From positions 22,048-86,047 of the forward strand of contig JAHBUX010000011.1 in assembly GCA_019637855.1 (NCBI GenBank): a stretch of DNA of 64,000 bases, read 5' to 3'. Under the pieces are notes generated by a model. The model was not told the DNA's origin. It saw nothing but the letters and a program-made list of their open reading frames with translations, and did not search any database. The first letter of the stretch is position 1. Every line of letters begins with the position of its first letter. Origin of the DNA: Bdellovibrionales bacterium. GTDB lineage: Bacteria > Bdellovibrionota > Bdellovibrionia > Bdellovibrionales > UBA1609. The translations under genes and the position numbers were made by a program. This document shows, piece after piece, positions 16,535 through 25,535 of this stretch.

Positions 16535-17212
16535 TTGTCACCAGCGCCTCGCGTTCTCATTGTAGAAGACGAAGTTCGTCTGCTTCATCATCTCAGTCGC
16601 ATTCTGGTCGAAGGAGGAATGTCGGTGTTCACCTGCGGTTCCTATCAGGAGCTTGAGGGCATGTTGAATCTTTCGACCACTGCGCGCTTTGATCTGTTTA
16701 TTCTCGACCGGCTGTTGCAAAACAAAGATTCCGCCGAATTGCTGCCGCGACTTAAGGCTCATTTTCCGACGGCAAAGACCATGATCCTTTCCGCTATCAA
16801 CTCGGCTGCCGAACGCGCGCTGCTGTTGGATATGGGCGCCGATGACTATATGGGTAAACCCTTCGATAGCGCGGAGCTGGTGGCGCGCACGCGGGCTCTT
16901 CTTCGTCGTGGTAAAACTGAGATCGTATTCGGCAACCTGATCCTCGACTCGGAAAATCGCTTGCTCAAAGTCGATGGCAACGAAGTGTCTTTGACCAATA
17001 AAGAGTTTCTGCTTCTGCGCACACTCGTGCAGTGGCCGGGCAAGATATTCAACAAAACCTATCTTTATGATCAGGTGTGGGAGATCAAAGCCGACGTCGA
17101 GAGCAATGTGGTTGAAGCCACCATGAACAAAATCCGGCGCCGGCTTAAAGAGTCCGGCGCCAATGTCACCATCAAGAACACGCGCAACATCGGGTATTGG
17201 ATTGAGAAATAG
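16535..17212 (+). CDS. OmpR/PhoB-family response regulator
   Basis: The likely start is TTG 16535, five bases after AAGGAG and just before MSPAPRVLIVEDE, where receiver domains normally begin; ATG 16472 would add an unconserved leader. The receiver domain has acidic Glu11-Asp12, phosphoacceptor Asp58 (LFILDRLL) and a conserved Lys near 108 (MGKPFD). The C-terminal winged helix (LTNKEFLLLRTLVQWPGKIFN-type recognition region and IKNTRNIGYWIE) completes the family. Its end overlaps the kinase start, so the pair is cotranslated. Confidence 0.9.
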   Translation: MSPAPRVLIVEDEVRLLHHLSRILVEGGMSVFTCGSYQELEGMLNLSTTARFDLFILDRLLQNKDSAELLPRLKAHFPTAKTMILSAINSAAERALLLDMGADDYMGKPFDSAELVARTRALLRRGKTEIVFGNLILDSENRLLKVDGNEVSLTNKEFLLLRTLVQWPGKIFNKTYLYDQVWEIKADVESNVVEATMNKIRRRLKESGANVTIKNTRNIGYWIEK

Positions 17213-18557
17213 ATTTTTCTTTATCATTTTAACTACGCTGATCCTCTCCGCCGTCGGCATCACCTTCGTGCATGCCAAATTTTTTAAGAGCCAACGGTTA
17301 AAACTGATTGATCGCCAACTCACGGAGAGTTCGACCGTTCTCCTGGCCTCTGAGGAATTTCGCCAGGCGGCCGAACGGCTTGAGCGCGTCGAAGATGCTA
17401 TCTCTTTGGCGCTGCAGGGCACGCGCATCGGTAAGGTTTTTGTCTTGCGCGATGCGCAAGGTAAGATCGTCTATCAAAGTTTCAATGTTAGCCTTCTGCA
17501 GGCCGAACTACCCACGCATCCCGAATGGGTCGCTGTGGAAACGCCCAACGAGTACGTGCGCGTACGCAATCTCAAGCTAGGTGACAACACTCTGCAGGTC
17601 GGCTTGGTCCTGGACCGCTATTTCTTGGATTGGGAGATTCTCGATCAGCGTCTGGTGAACTACGTGGCCGCCATCGTGATTTGTCTTTTCTTGGCCTCCG
17701 TTCTTCTCACAGTCGTATTGCTTTCGCCGTTGCGCTTGCTGATTAAGCATCTCAGTGACGCCACTTCCAATCTCACTAACCTCAGAGATGTGAAATCGCT
17801 GCCTTCACAGCTCAAAGCGTATGCGCAGGGTTTTTGGGCCACGTCCGATGAATTTGCACGTTTGCTGGAGACCGTGCAAAAGCTGATCGATCGCATCAAC
17901 CGCAACTATAAGCTGACGCGGTCGTGGACTTTGCAAATGGCGCACGAGTTAAAAACTCCACTGGCCATCATTCGCTCCGAGACCGAGGAAAAAGCGTCAG
18001 CCGGGCAGATTCCGGACGCCTACGCCCAGGATGTGATCAATGAGGTGGATCAGATGACTCACATTGTGACAGAGTTTTTGGATTGGGCTGAGCTGGAGAA
18101 CTCGGTTGTGCAACGCGATCTGCATGCCTTGCGCATTCGTCCCGTGTTGGAGGCGGTGACCGGCCGGCTGCAGAAGATTTATTCTGGTCGCCTTCGCCTG
18201 ACCATCAATGACGACTTCGCGATTTTTGCCAACCCCATTCATCTGGATCAGATGCTGACCAATATTCTCACCAACGCACTCAAATTCTCGCCTCCGCAAG
18301 AGTCGGTGCAGGTGGACGTGACGGGTCACACTCTGCGCGTGCGTGACGCCGGCCGCGGATTTCCTGAAGGTGTGCTGGAGCGTTTAGGGCAGCCGTTCAA
18401 TGTGGGGCCTGCCTCCGAGGGACACACACCGGGTAACGGCCTTGGTTTAGCTTGGGTGTCGGCGGTCTCGAAGGTCTATCAATGGCGCCTAGAGATTGAA
18501 AATGTCAGCGGCGGCGCCGATGTCCGCATCCACTTTCCCCATGAGATTGCAACTTAG
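17163..18557 (+). CDS. Membrane sensor histidine kinase
   Basis: The kinase overlaps the regulator gene; the start is ATG 17163 or TTG 17202, the latter beginning RNRFFFIILTTLIL. It has two transmembrane helices (about residues 18-38 and 165-187) enclosing a periplasmic sensor domain of about 125 residues, then a HAMP-like linker. His261 lies in the phosphoacceptor box MAHELKTPLA. The ATPase domain has MLTNILTNALKFS, RDAGRGFP and GNGLGLAW. It is encoded with an OmpR regulator and a beta-lactamase-fold protein, suggesting a cell-envelope or peptidoglycan stimulus; this is inferred. Confidence 0.9.
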   Translation: MSPSRTRATSGIGLRNRFFFIILTTLILSAVGITFVHAKFFKSQRLKLIDRQLTESSTVLLASEEFRQAAERLERVEDAISLALQGTRIGKVFVLRDAQGKIVYQSFNVSLLQAELPTHPEWVAVETPNEYVRVRNLKLGDNTLQVGLVLDRYFLDWEILDQRLVNYVAAIVICLFLASVLLTVVLLSPLRLLIKHLSDATSNLTNLRDVKSLPSQLKAYAQGFWATSDEFARLLETVQKLIDRINRNYKLTRSWTLQMAHELKTPLAIIRSETEEKASAGQIPDAYAQDVINEVDQMTHIVTEFLDWAELENSVVQRDLHALRIRPVLEAVTGRLQKIYSGRLRLTINDDFAIFANPIHLDQMLTNILTNALKFSPPQESVQVDVTGHTLRVRDAGRGFPEGVLERLGQPFNVGPASEGHTPGNGLGLAWVSAVSKVYQWRLEIENVSGGADVRIHFPHEIAT

Positions 18558-19469
18558 ATGAAACGCCAAATGTTCCTTGTTTTTGCCTTTACTTCGATTC
18601 TGCTTTTGGCCAGTACCTTTGCGCTGGGCCGAGGCAGTTGGAATGAACGTTTGAAATCAGATGTCTATAGTGTGGCCGCGGATTTTGACGGCGAATTCGG
18701 GCTGTATGTCAAAGATCTCACCAATCAGGGCGAGTTTCTCTACCAAGCGTCGCGCAACTGGGCTTTGTCCTCTTCTATCAAGGTGATTGTGGGCGCGGCC
18801 GTTATGAATGAGATTGAGCAGGGCAAGCTGACTCTCGATCAAAAGATCGGCGGTCTAATGGACGATATGCTCCTGCGCGGCGATGAGAGCGCCACGGACC
18901 AATTGATTCGCAGGGTGAGTTTACGGCGGTTGAATGAATTCGCTAAGCGTCATATTCCGAACATTGGCCCGCTTACGGATCTTAAGCAGGTGTGGCGCGA
19001 AATTTATATGGAGGCCCACGTCCAAGCCAAAGGTTTATCCAACGCCGATATTCGCGAACTCAACGGCGTGGCGCGCGAGCAGCGCCTGGATGTGCTGGCT
19101 CGCAAACTCTATGTGGGACGACAAAGTTTAAGAGTGAGCTCGATGGATCAAGCTCGCGCCCGCTACTACGCTCGCGGCAACAATACTTTGGATCTGAAGT
19201 CATTTGGGGGGTTTATTGATCGTTTGATCTCGGGCCAGGTTCTATCACCGGACTCCACGCGTCGCATGCGCAGCTGGCTTGAGATGGAGTTGAGCGGCGA
19301 GGGCACGCAAAAAGGGCGCCATTGCGCCGCTGGTGTGATCTCGGATGGTTCGCGCGGCAAGAACGCAGTGGTGGTGCTGTGTTTGGAGGGGCCTGGCTTT
19401 GCCGACGATGAAATGGAAGACGTGTTTGCCAAGGTCAACAAGGCGCTAGGGCGCTCAGGCCTTTTCTAG
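18558..19469 (+). CDS. Class A beta-lactamase-fold protein, probably catalytically altered
   Basis: The ATG directly follows the kinase stop codon with no spacer. The 303-residue protein has a signal peptide or N-terminal anchor (MFLVFAFTSILLLASTFA). It keeps the Ser-x-x-Lys motif (Ser72-Ser-Ile-Lys75) of class A beta-lactamases and related D,D-peptidases. The SDN position reads roughly GDESATDQL (109-114), so the second active-site Ser appears replaced. I find no KTG motif in the expected late strand (CAAGVISDGSRGKNAVVVLC region). It may be a receptor-like or diverged serine hydrolase acting on peptidoglycan. The tight link to a two-component system recalls sensor-linked penicillin-binding proteins. 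Confidence 0.78.
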   Translation: MKRQMFLVFAFTSILLLASTFALGRGSWNERLKSDVYSVAADFDGEFGLYVKDLTNQGEFLYQASRNWALSSSIKVIVGAAVMNEIEQGKLTLDQKIGGLMDDMLLRGDESATDQLIRRVSLRRLNEFAKRHIPNIGPLTDLKQVWREIYMEAHVQAKGLSNADIRELNGVAREQRLDVLARKLYVGRQSLRVSSMDQARARYYARGNNTLDLKSFGGFIDRLISGQVLSPDSTRRMRSWLEMELSGEGTQKGRHCAAGVISDGSRGKNAVVVLCLEGPGFADDEMEDVFAKVNKALGRSGLF

Positions 19470-20440
19470 GCGGCCTTTTTTTCTGAATCGATCACTTTTT
19501 TGAGCGCACGAAAAGCTTCGCGGTTGTAGGGGATGCCCAAGGTGTGCTCGATGTACATCAAAGCCTCGCGCGGGTTTTTCGGAACCGGGCAGTTGACGTT
19601 GGGCAAGATCAAATCGGCATAGCCGTTGGCCAGAGACACCACTTTGGCCAGTGGATGCATCTTCACATCTCTCAAACGCTGCGGGTAGCCCTGGCCGATC
19701 GAGTTCTCATGATGCTCATAAACAATCGACACGATGTCGTCAGGAACGATGCCCAGGCTTTGCAGCATCTGCATGCCTTTAAACGAGTGCGTTTCGTACA
19801 GCTGGTGCTCGTCGGCGGTCATTTCGGCGATCGGCTTGTTGATCAGATCGTGTGGCAGCGCTTTTAAACCAATGTCGTGCAGCAGTCCGCCCATCGCTAC
19901 TTTTTCCAACGTGGCTTTCTTTTGAAAGCCCATGTTCTGCGCAATCAAGACCGAGAGTGAAGATACGGCCACGGAATGCCCCACCAACTGGTCAGAGAAC
20001 TTGGCCAGCGATTTGAACAGGCCACTCAATGTTTTGTGGTTCTCCACCAGGCCTACGACGGCCTCGGTGATCTGCTTCGAGTTATTGTAGGTTTCAAGAT
20101 CAATGCCTAAGTGCTCCACGTGGCGGAACATGGTGCGCGCTGCGGCCGACACAACGGTCGTTTTTTGCGTGTCATCCAGTTCTTTCTTCGACAAAGCGAT
20201 ACCGGCCAGGCTGATCGATTGGTGCGCTAACTTGTAGTACTCTTTTTTGCGAACCCACAGGTAACTGACTTCGCGGTTCTGGTAGTTTTTGAATTGATCG
20301 ACGTTGGATTGGGTCAAAGCCTTGCCCACCAAAATGAACTTCTCTTCGCCAATGCGAATGTACAAGTCCACCGGGATGGTGACGCCGTTCACGAACTCAT
20401 GGATCGGGATCGGCACAAAGTCTTTGGCGGTCAGTTCCAT
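19466..20440 (-). CDS. HD-GYP domain protein with divergent motifs
   Basis: The 324-residue protein has an N-terminal domain of about 110 residues of the DUF3391 type often preceding HD-GYP, then an HD-GYP domain. The HD pair is intact (His188-Asp189 in LLHDIGLK), as are HHE (243-245) and GYP (251-253). The usual HDIGK lysine is Leu, and the Asp of HHExxDGxGYP is Ile248. HD-GYP proteins hydrolyse cyclic di-GMP; these changes may alter metal content or activity. Its stop codon shares CTAG with the convergent gene. Confidence 0.85.
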   Translation of the reverse strand: MELTAKDFVPIPIHEFVNGVTIPVDLYIRIGEEKFILVGKALTQSNVDQFKNYQNREVSYLWVRKKEYYKLAHQSISLAGIALSKKELDDTQKTTVVSAAARTMFRHVEHLGIDLETYNNSKQITEAVVGLVENHKTLSGLFKSLAKFSDQLVGHSVAVSSLSVLIAQNMGFQKKATLEKVAMGGLLHDIGLKALPHDLINKPIAEMTADEHQLYETHSFKGMQMLQSLGIVPDDIVSIVYEHHENSIGQGYPQRLRDVKMHPLAKVVSLANGYADLILPNVNCPVPKNPREALMYIEHTLGIPYNREAFRALKKVIDSEKKAA

Positions 20441-20523
20441 AGCTGGCTTATCGGGAGAAACCGCGCGCCAATAGAGGACTCATCAGTTGGCCTCGACCAA
20501 AAGAGGGTGTAGCTTGTCCCGTG

Positions 20524-21438
20524 ATGAGTCAGTCGAACACACCCGCCCTCAGTATCGAAAATGTGGTTAAGAATTATGGTCCAGTCCAGGCCCTGCAAGG
20601 CGTTTCCTTCGATGTAAAAAAAGGGGAGGTGTTTGGTCTGCTGGGACCGAACGGCGCCGGCAAGACGTCATTGATATCCATTATCGTTACGCTCGAGAAG
20701 GCCACTCATGGACGGGCGCGCGTCTTTGGTCATGATGTGTCCACCCACCCGCGCGAGGCCAAACTGAATCTGGGTTGGGTTTCGCAAGAGATCATCAACT
20801 CAGGCTTCTTCGATGTGGAAGAGATTTTAAAGTTCCATGCGGGCTATTACGGAGTCAGCGAACGGGCCGACCGCATCGAGTACATTCTTAAAGGTCTATC
20901 GCTCTGGGAGCATCGCAAGAAGAAGGTGAAGCAGTTGAGCGGCGGCATGAAGCGCCGTTTGATGATTGCCAAAGCTCTCGTGCACGAGCCAGGACTTCTT
21001 TTGTTGGATGAGCCCACCGCCGGTGTGGATGTTGAGTTGAGGATGAAGCTTTGGGATTTTGTTGAAGAGTTGAAAGGCAAAGGACTCTCGATTCTATTGA
21101 CCACCCATTACCTGGAAGAGGCCGAGCGTCTGTGTGATCGCGTGGCCATTATTCACAAAGGGCAGATCCGCGCCATCGGTGGAACGCGCATGTTGATCGA
21201 AGAGTGGAGTCGTAAAAAAGTGACCCTGCGTTTGACCGAGCCCGTGCAAAGCCTGATGCACCCCGATCTGGTGAAGGGTTCGGGCCAAGAGTGGGTCTTT
21301 TTGACCGCCATGACCAAAACGCTGGGTGAGCTTTTGCAAGAATTAAAATTGAACTCGGCACACCTGAATGATGTGAAAGTGGACGAGGGTTCGCTCGAAG
21401 ATGTGTTTATGCGTCTGACACAAGAGGGGAAAGCATGA
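20524..21438 (+). CDS. ABC transporter ATP-binding protein
   Basis: A 304-residue ATPase of the ABC-2 exporter (CcmA/NatA/DrrA-like) type with Walker A GPNGAGKT (41-48), signature LSGGMKRR, Walker B LLLLDEPTAGVD and switch His in TTHYLEEAE. The C-terminal extension (about residue 225 on) is typical of drug, polysaccharide or sodium export types. It overlaps the permease gene by 4 nt. GTG 20521 is an alternative start. The substrate is not determinable. Confidence 0.92.
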   Translation: MSQSNTPALSIENVVKNYGPVQALQGVSFDVKKGEVFGLLGPNGAGKTSLISIIVTLEKATHGRARVFGHDVSTHPREAKLNLGWVSQEIINSGFFDVEEILKFHAGYYGVSERADRIEYILKGLSLWEHRKKKVKQLSGGMKRRLMIAKALVHEPGLLLLDEPTAGVDVELRMKLWDFVEELKGKGLSILLTTHYLEEAERLCDRVAIIHKGQIRAIGGTRMLIEEWSRKKVTLRLTEPVQSLMHPDLVKGSGQEWVFLTAMTKTLGELLQELKLNSAHLNDVKVDEGSLEDVFMRLTQEGKA

Positions 21439-22232
21439 TCAAGCGGCGGGATATTCGTTGGACGCCCTTTCTCACGCTCTTTCAGCGCGAGATTCAGCGC
21501 TTTGTGAAAGTCATCGTGCAAACCGTGGTTACTCCCTTCGTCAGCTCGACTCTCTATCTCATGATTTTCGGTGTGAGTTTGGGCAGTCAGATTGTGTTGC
21601 AAGACGGAGTGCCTTACTTAGCCTTCTTGATTCCTGGATTGGTCATGATGGGCTGTTTGAACAACGCCTTTCAAAACAGCTCATCGTCCATCATCAGCTC
21701 TAAATTCAGTGGTGATTTGGAAGATCTCAAAGCGGCGCCCTTTAGTCCCTCACAAATCATCTGGTCGTTGAGTCTGGCCGCCTTGGTGCGTGGCTTGGTG
21801 GTTGGTACCGTGACCTTTTTGGTCGGGCAGTGCTGCTATTACTTTATGTATGGTGACTTTATGTCGATCGCGGCCCCGTTGGTGCTTTTCTCCTTTCTAG
21901 TGTTGGGTGGACTGTGCTTTGCGAACTTGGGCATAACGGTGGCGTTTTGGGCCCGCACTTTTGATCAGATGAGCGCTGTGAGCGGCTTTATTTTGATGCC
22001 ATTGATTTATTTGGGCGGCGTTTTCTTCTCGGTGGACCATCTGCCGGGCTTTTGGCGGCAAATTTCCTTGTTCAATCCTTTGCTTTATATGATCAATGGC
22101 GTACGTTTCGGCCTGTTGGGCAAATCCGATGTGGATCCCATGACAGCGCTGGCGGTTTCGCTATTGGCCTTCTTGATCACTCTGGGCCTGGCGTTGAACA
22201 GCCTGCGTAGAGGCAGCTTCCAGAGGTGGTAA
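21435..22232 (+). CDS. ABC-2 type transporter permease
   Basis: The 265-residue protein has six predicted transmembrane helices and the ABC-2 membrane domain arrangement (FVKVIVQTVVTPFVSSTLYL at the first helix, LIYLGGVFFSVDHLP before the last two). It starts inside the ATPase gene stop (ATGA) and ends 3 nt before ffh. It forms an exporter with the preceding ATPase. Confidence 0.9.
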   Translation: MIKRRDIRWTPFLTLFQREIQRFVKVIVQTVVTPFVSSTLYLMIFGVSLGSQIVLQDGVPYLAFLIPGLVMMGCLNNAFQNSSSSIISSKFSGDLEDLKAAPFSPSQIIWSLSLAALVRGLVVGTVTFLVGQCCYYFMYGDFMSIAAPLVLFSFLVLGGLCFANLGITVAFWARTFDQMSAVSGFILMPLIYLGGVFFSVDHLPGFWRQISLFNPLLYMINGVRFGLLGKSDVDPMTALAVSLLAFLITLGLALNSLRRGSFQRW

Positions 22233-22235
22233 ATC

Positions 22236-23570
22236 ATGTTTGAAAATCTCTCCGATAAACTGACGGCAACCCTACAGAGGGTGCGTGGTCAGGCCAAAAT
22301 CACTGAGAGCAATATTGAAGAGGCGATCAAAGAGATTCGCCTTAGCCTGCTTGAAGCCGACGTGAACTTTAAAGTCGTTAAGACTTTCCTTGAACAAGTG
22401 AAGGCTAAGGCTTTGGGTGCCGAGGTTTTGCAAAGTCTTACTGCCGGTCAGCAGTTCACAAAAATTGTGCATGACGAACTGGTGCACATGTTGGGCGACG
22501 CCGCCACTGAGATGAAATTGAAGGGCGATCCTTCGGTGGTTTTCCTGGTCGGGTTGCAAGGGGTTGGTAAAACCACGACCGCGGCCAAGCTTGCACTTTA
22601 CGTGCGCCAAAAGCTGCAGAAAAAGCCGGGTCTTGTGCCTGCGGATATCTATCGCCCGGCTGCCATCGAGCAGCTGACGGTGATCGCTAAACAAAACAAT
22701 CTACCGATCTTCCCCACCAAGGCCACCGACAAGCCCGAGCAGATCTTAGCTGCCGCTAAACAATGGGCCAAAGAAGAAATGATCGAAGTGGTGATTGTCG
22801 ATACGGCCGGTCGCCTACAGATCGATGAAGCCCTGATGACCGAGTTGAGCAATTTAAAAAGCATCTGGTCGCCCAATGAGGTGCTCTTAGTCTCCGATGC
22901 GATGTTGGGACAACAGAGTGTGCAAGTGGCCGAAGGTTTTCACCAACAGCTTGGTTTGACGGGTTTGGTGCTGACCAAGGTGGATGGGGATGCCCGTGGT
23001 GGGGCGGCCTTAAGTATTCGCTCGGCAACGGGTGTGCCGATTAAGTTTCTCGGTATTGGTGAGAAAGTCGCTAACCTGGAAGTGTTTCATCCCGATCGCT
23101 TGGCGGGCCGTATTCTCGGCATGGGCGACGTTATGTCCCTGGTGGAGAAGGCGCAGGAGGTCATTGATGAGAAGACCGCTCGTGAATCCGCCAAGAAAAT
23201 CGCCAAGTCGGCTTTCACCTTGGAAGATTTTTTGAGCCAGATCCAAATGATGAAAAAGATGGGCGGAATTGAATCCCTCCTTAAATTAGTCCCGGGCATG
23301 GGGAATCTGACCAAGCAATTGAAAGACATGGCCCCCCCGGACAAAGAGGTTAAAAAGATCGAAGCGATTATTCGTTCGATGACTCCCAATGAGCGCAGCA
23401 ATCCAAAGATCCTCAATGGTTCGAGGCGCTTACGGATCGCGAATGGCTCCGGAACTGAGGTGAAAGACGTCAACCGCCTGGTGCAGCAGTTTGCTCAGGC
23501 GCAAAAGATGATGTCCCAGATGATGAAAATGGGAATGGGTGGACGGGGCGGCGGCCGCGGCTTATTTTAA
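22236..23570 (+). CDS. ffh: Signal recognition particle protein Ffh
   Basis: The 444-residue protein has the N domain, a GTPase G domain (GLQGVGKTTTAAK, DTAGRLQ, TKVDGDARGG) and a Met-rich M domain from about residue 330 that binds SRP RNA and signal peptides. The C-terminus ends in a Met/Gly-rich stretch (MMSQMMKMGMGGRGGG). It targets membrane proteins with the 4.5S RNA and FtsY. It heads the conserved ffh-rpsP-rimM-trmD-rplS block. No SRP RNA gene is seen here. Confidence 0.97.
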   Translation: MFENLSDKLTATLQRVRGQAKITESNIEEAIKEIRLSLLEADVNFKVVKTFLEQVKAKALGAEVLQSLTAGQQFTKIVHDELVHMLGDAATEMKLKGDPSVVFLVGLQGVGKTTTAAKLALYVRQKLQKKPGLVPADIYRPAAIEQLTVIAKQNNLPIFPTKATDKPEQILAAAKQWAKEEMIEVVIVDTAGRLQIDEALMTELSNLKSIWSPNEVLLVSDAMLGQQSVQVAEGFHQQLGLTGLVLTKVDGDARGGAALSIRSATGVPIKFLGIGEKVANLEVFHPDRLAGRILGMGDVMSLVEKAQEVIDEKTARESAKKIAKSAFTLEDFLSQIQMMKKMGGIESLLKLVPGMGNLTKQLKDMAPPDKEVKKIEAIIRSMTPNERSNPKILNGSRRLRIANGSGTEVKDVNRLVQQFAQAQKMMSQMMKMGMGGRGGGRGLF

Positions 23571-23650
23571 CCCGTTTTTATCGGTTGCCCTGCCTTTAAA
23601 ACCGTTGTAATTCCTTAACTCTTTCAAAAAGCAGGAAGGATACTTAAAAC

Positions 23651-23896
23651 ATGGTCGTTATTCGACTGGCTCGCTTCGGAAAAAAACATAGCCCCAGATA
23701 CAGAGTCACAGTGGCCGATGATCGCCGCTGTTTGCGTGGAAAATTCATTGAGGTTTTGGGTCACTACAATCCGACTCCCCAAGGTGCTGAAAAAGAATTC
23801 ACCGTGGACATGGAGAAGGTTAACGCTTGGATCGCTAAGGGCGCGCAACCGTCAGAGCGTGTGAAGAGTCTTATCCGCAAACAAGCAAAGGCCTAG
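23651..23896 (+). CDS. rpsP: 30S ribosomal protein S16
   Basis: The 81-residue protein matches bS16 throughout: VVIRLARFGKKHSPRYRVTV at the N-terminus, then EVLGHYNPTP and a basic helical end (SERVKSLIRKQ). The site AGGAAGGA lies upstream. It sits in the standard position between ffh and the KH-domain gene. Confidence 0.97.
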   Translation: MVVIRLARFGKKHSPRYRVTVADDRRCLRGKFIEVLGHYNPTPQGAEKEFTVDMEKVNAWIAKGAQPSERVKSLIRKQAKA

Positions 23897-23943
23897 TTCC
23901 TTAAACCTTTGCCCTTGCACCCGTGAATTTTCATGGTTTAAGA

Positions 23944-23949
23944 TATAAT
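23944..23949 (+). promoter_or_regulatory. Possible -10 element (TATAAT)
   Basis: A perfect TATAAT lies 41 nt before the KH-domain gene in the otherwise AT-rich gap after rpsP. I see no good -35 hexamer at 16-18 nt spacing, so an internal promoter is only possible. Confidence 0.25.
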
Positions 23950-23990
23950 AAACTCTGAACACACACACTCAGCAGCTATGAGGTGAAACA

Positions 23991-24236
23991 ATGGACCCGT
24001 CGTCTCTTAAAGATCTTGTTGAATTTATGGCCAAATCTCTCGTGGATAAGCCAGACGAAGTGGAAGTCAATGAAGTGGTAGGGGAACAGACCACCGTAGT
24101 TGAATTGAAAGTCGCCAAAGAAGATCTAGGTAAAGTTATTGGTAAGCAAGGTCGTACCGCGCGTTCGATGCGCACTATTTTAAATGCGGCCAGTACGAAA
24201 CTCCATAAACGCAGTGTCCTCGAGATCGTCGAGTAG
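23991..24236 (+). CDS. khpA: KH-domain RNA-binding protein (KhpA-like)
   Basis: The 81-residue protein is a single type II KH domain with the loop [16 protein letters not shown] (GxxG as GKQG). It belongs to the KhpA/YlqC family found between rpsP and rimM in many bacteria, and binds RNA. The N-terminal [17 protein letters not shown] is typical. A GAGGTG site precedes the start. Confidence 0.93.
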   Translation: MDPSSLKDLVEFMAKSLVDKPDEVEVNEVVGEQTTVVELKVAKEDLGKVIGKQGRTARSMRTILNAASTKLHKRSVLEIVE

Positions 24237-24768
24237 TCACACTCCCTTATTCTTTACAGGTTATCACTGTGTCGGCTTTATCAAGTCGGCACACGGAATC
24301 CGCGGCGAACTGTTTTTAGGACTGTTCGCTGGTCAGGCTGATTGGGAGAGCCTCTCCCTTTCGTTGCTTTTGCCCGGAAGTTCCGAGCTCAAAGATTTCG
24401 AGCTTACCTCTTTAAAACCACACAAAGACGGAATGATCGTGCGCCTGAAAGGCGTCGACACCCGTAACGAGGCCGAGCTCTTACGTAAATCGCAGGTGTA
24501 TATACCCGAGGCCGCGCTCGAGAGTGAGCCTGGTCATCCGATTTTCTTGGCTCAGATTCAAGGTTTTGAGCTCACCGATCCGGCGGGAGCGGTGTTGGGA
24601 AGGATTGAAGGCTTTTCTTCCAATGGGCCGCAAGATCTGCTGCAGGTGCGGGTTTCCGGCCGTATCGCGCTCGTTCCATTCATCGATGAATTTATCGTCG
24701 ATATAGATTTTGACAAAAAACAAGTCCGCATGGATCTTCCTCCTGGATTGCTCAATGAGGAAGAATGA
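24184..24768 (+). CDS. rimM: Ribosome maturation factor RimM
   Basis: The conserved core starts at [17 protein letters not shown] and continues through a PRC-barrel domain ([26 protein letters not shown]), giving a 16S processing factor that binds S19. The start is unclear: ATG 24184 and GTG 24214 both overlap khpA and lack a good ribosome site, and no start lies between the khpA stop and the conserved core. Translation may rely on coupling to khpA. The 3' end overlaps trmD (ATGA). Confidence 0.88.
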   Translation: MRPVRNSINAVSSRSSSSHTPLFFTGYHCVGFIKSAHGIRGELFLGLFAGQADWESLSLSLLLPGSSELKDFELTSLKPHKDGMIVRLKGVDTRNEAELLRKSQVYIPEAALESEPGHPIFLAQIQGFELTDPAGAVLGRIEGFSSNGPQDLLQVRVSGRIALVPFIDEFIVDIDFDKKQVRMDLPPGLLNEEE

Positions 24769-25535
24769 AGTTTTCGGTTATCACCTTATTCCCCCGTATC
24801 GTTGAGGCCTTCGCGGCCGAAGGTTTGCTGGCGCAGGCGCGTGAGCGTGGGTTGCTCGCGCTGGAGACTGTGAATCCCCGTCAATTCACTGAGGACGTGC
24901 ATCAGACGGTGGACGACCGCACCTTTGGTGGCGGCGATGGCATGGTGATGAAGGTGGAACCCTTGGCGCGCGCGGTGGCGACCCTTGAGCCTGGCACTCG
25001 CGTGGTGGTTCTAAGTCCGCAAGGTCGTCTCTGGCAGCAGAGTGAAGCGGCCGCTTGGGCTAAAGAGGGGCGTCCGGTGGCGTTTGTGTGCGGCCGCTAT
25101 GCCGGTATCGATCATCGCTTTACAGTGAAGTATGCAGACGATGAAATCTCCATCGGAGATTATGTGTTGAACGGGGGGGAAGTCGCCGCTTGCGCTATCA
25201 TCGAGTCCGTGGCGCGTTTGATTCCCGGAGTGCTTGGCAATGCCGTGTCGGCGGCGCGCGACAGTTTCTCTGAACGCTTGTTGGAGTGCCCGCAGTTCAC
25301 TCGCCCGCGTGAAGTGGAAGGCATGAGTGTTCCGGCGCCATTGCTCAGTGGGCATCACGCTAAGATCAATGAGTTTGAGAACTCCGTGGCGCTGGTGCGC
25401 ACGGCCTTGTTTCGCCCGGATCTATTGAGTGCAGAGGCTGAACTGCAGCCCGCGGTGAAGGTGGTTGGCGCATTGAATGATAACGAACTTTACGCTCTCG
25501 GTTTGACCCGTGAGGATTTGAAGGAGCTGCAATGA
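24765..25535 (+). CDS. trmD: tRNA (guanine-37-N1)-methyltransferase TrmD
   Basis: The 256-residue SPOUT-fold enzyme has FSVITLFPRIVEAF at the N-terminus, DDRTFGGGDGMVMK, the AdoMet knot YADDEISIGDYVLNGGE, and GVLGN. It makes m1G37 in tRNAs with G at 36, preventing +1 frameshifts. It overlaps rimM and the next methyltransferase gene by 4 nt each. Confidence 0.97.
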   Translation: MKFSVITLFPRIVEAFAAEGLLAQARERGLLALETVNPRQFTEDVHQTVDDRTFGGGDGMVMKVEPLARAVATLEPGTRVVVLSPQGRLWQQSEAAAWAKEGRPVAFVCGRYAGIDHRFTVKYADDEISIGDYVLNGGEVAACAIIESVARLIPGVLGNAVSAARDSFSERLLECPQFTRPREVEGMSVPAPLLSGHHAKINEFENSVALVRTALFRPDLLSAEAELQPAVKVVGALNDNELYALGLTREDLKELQ

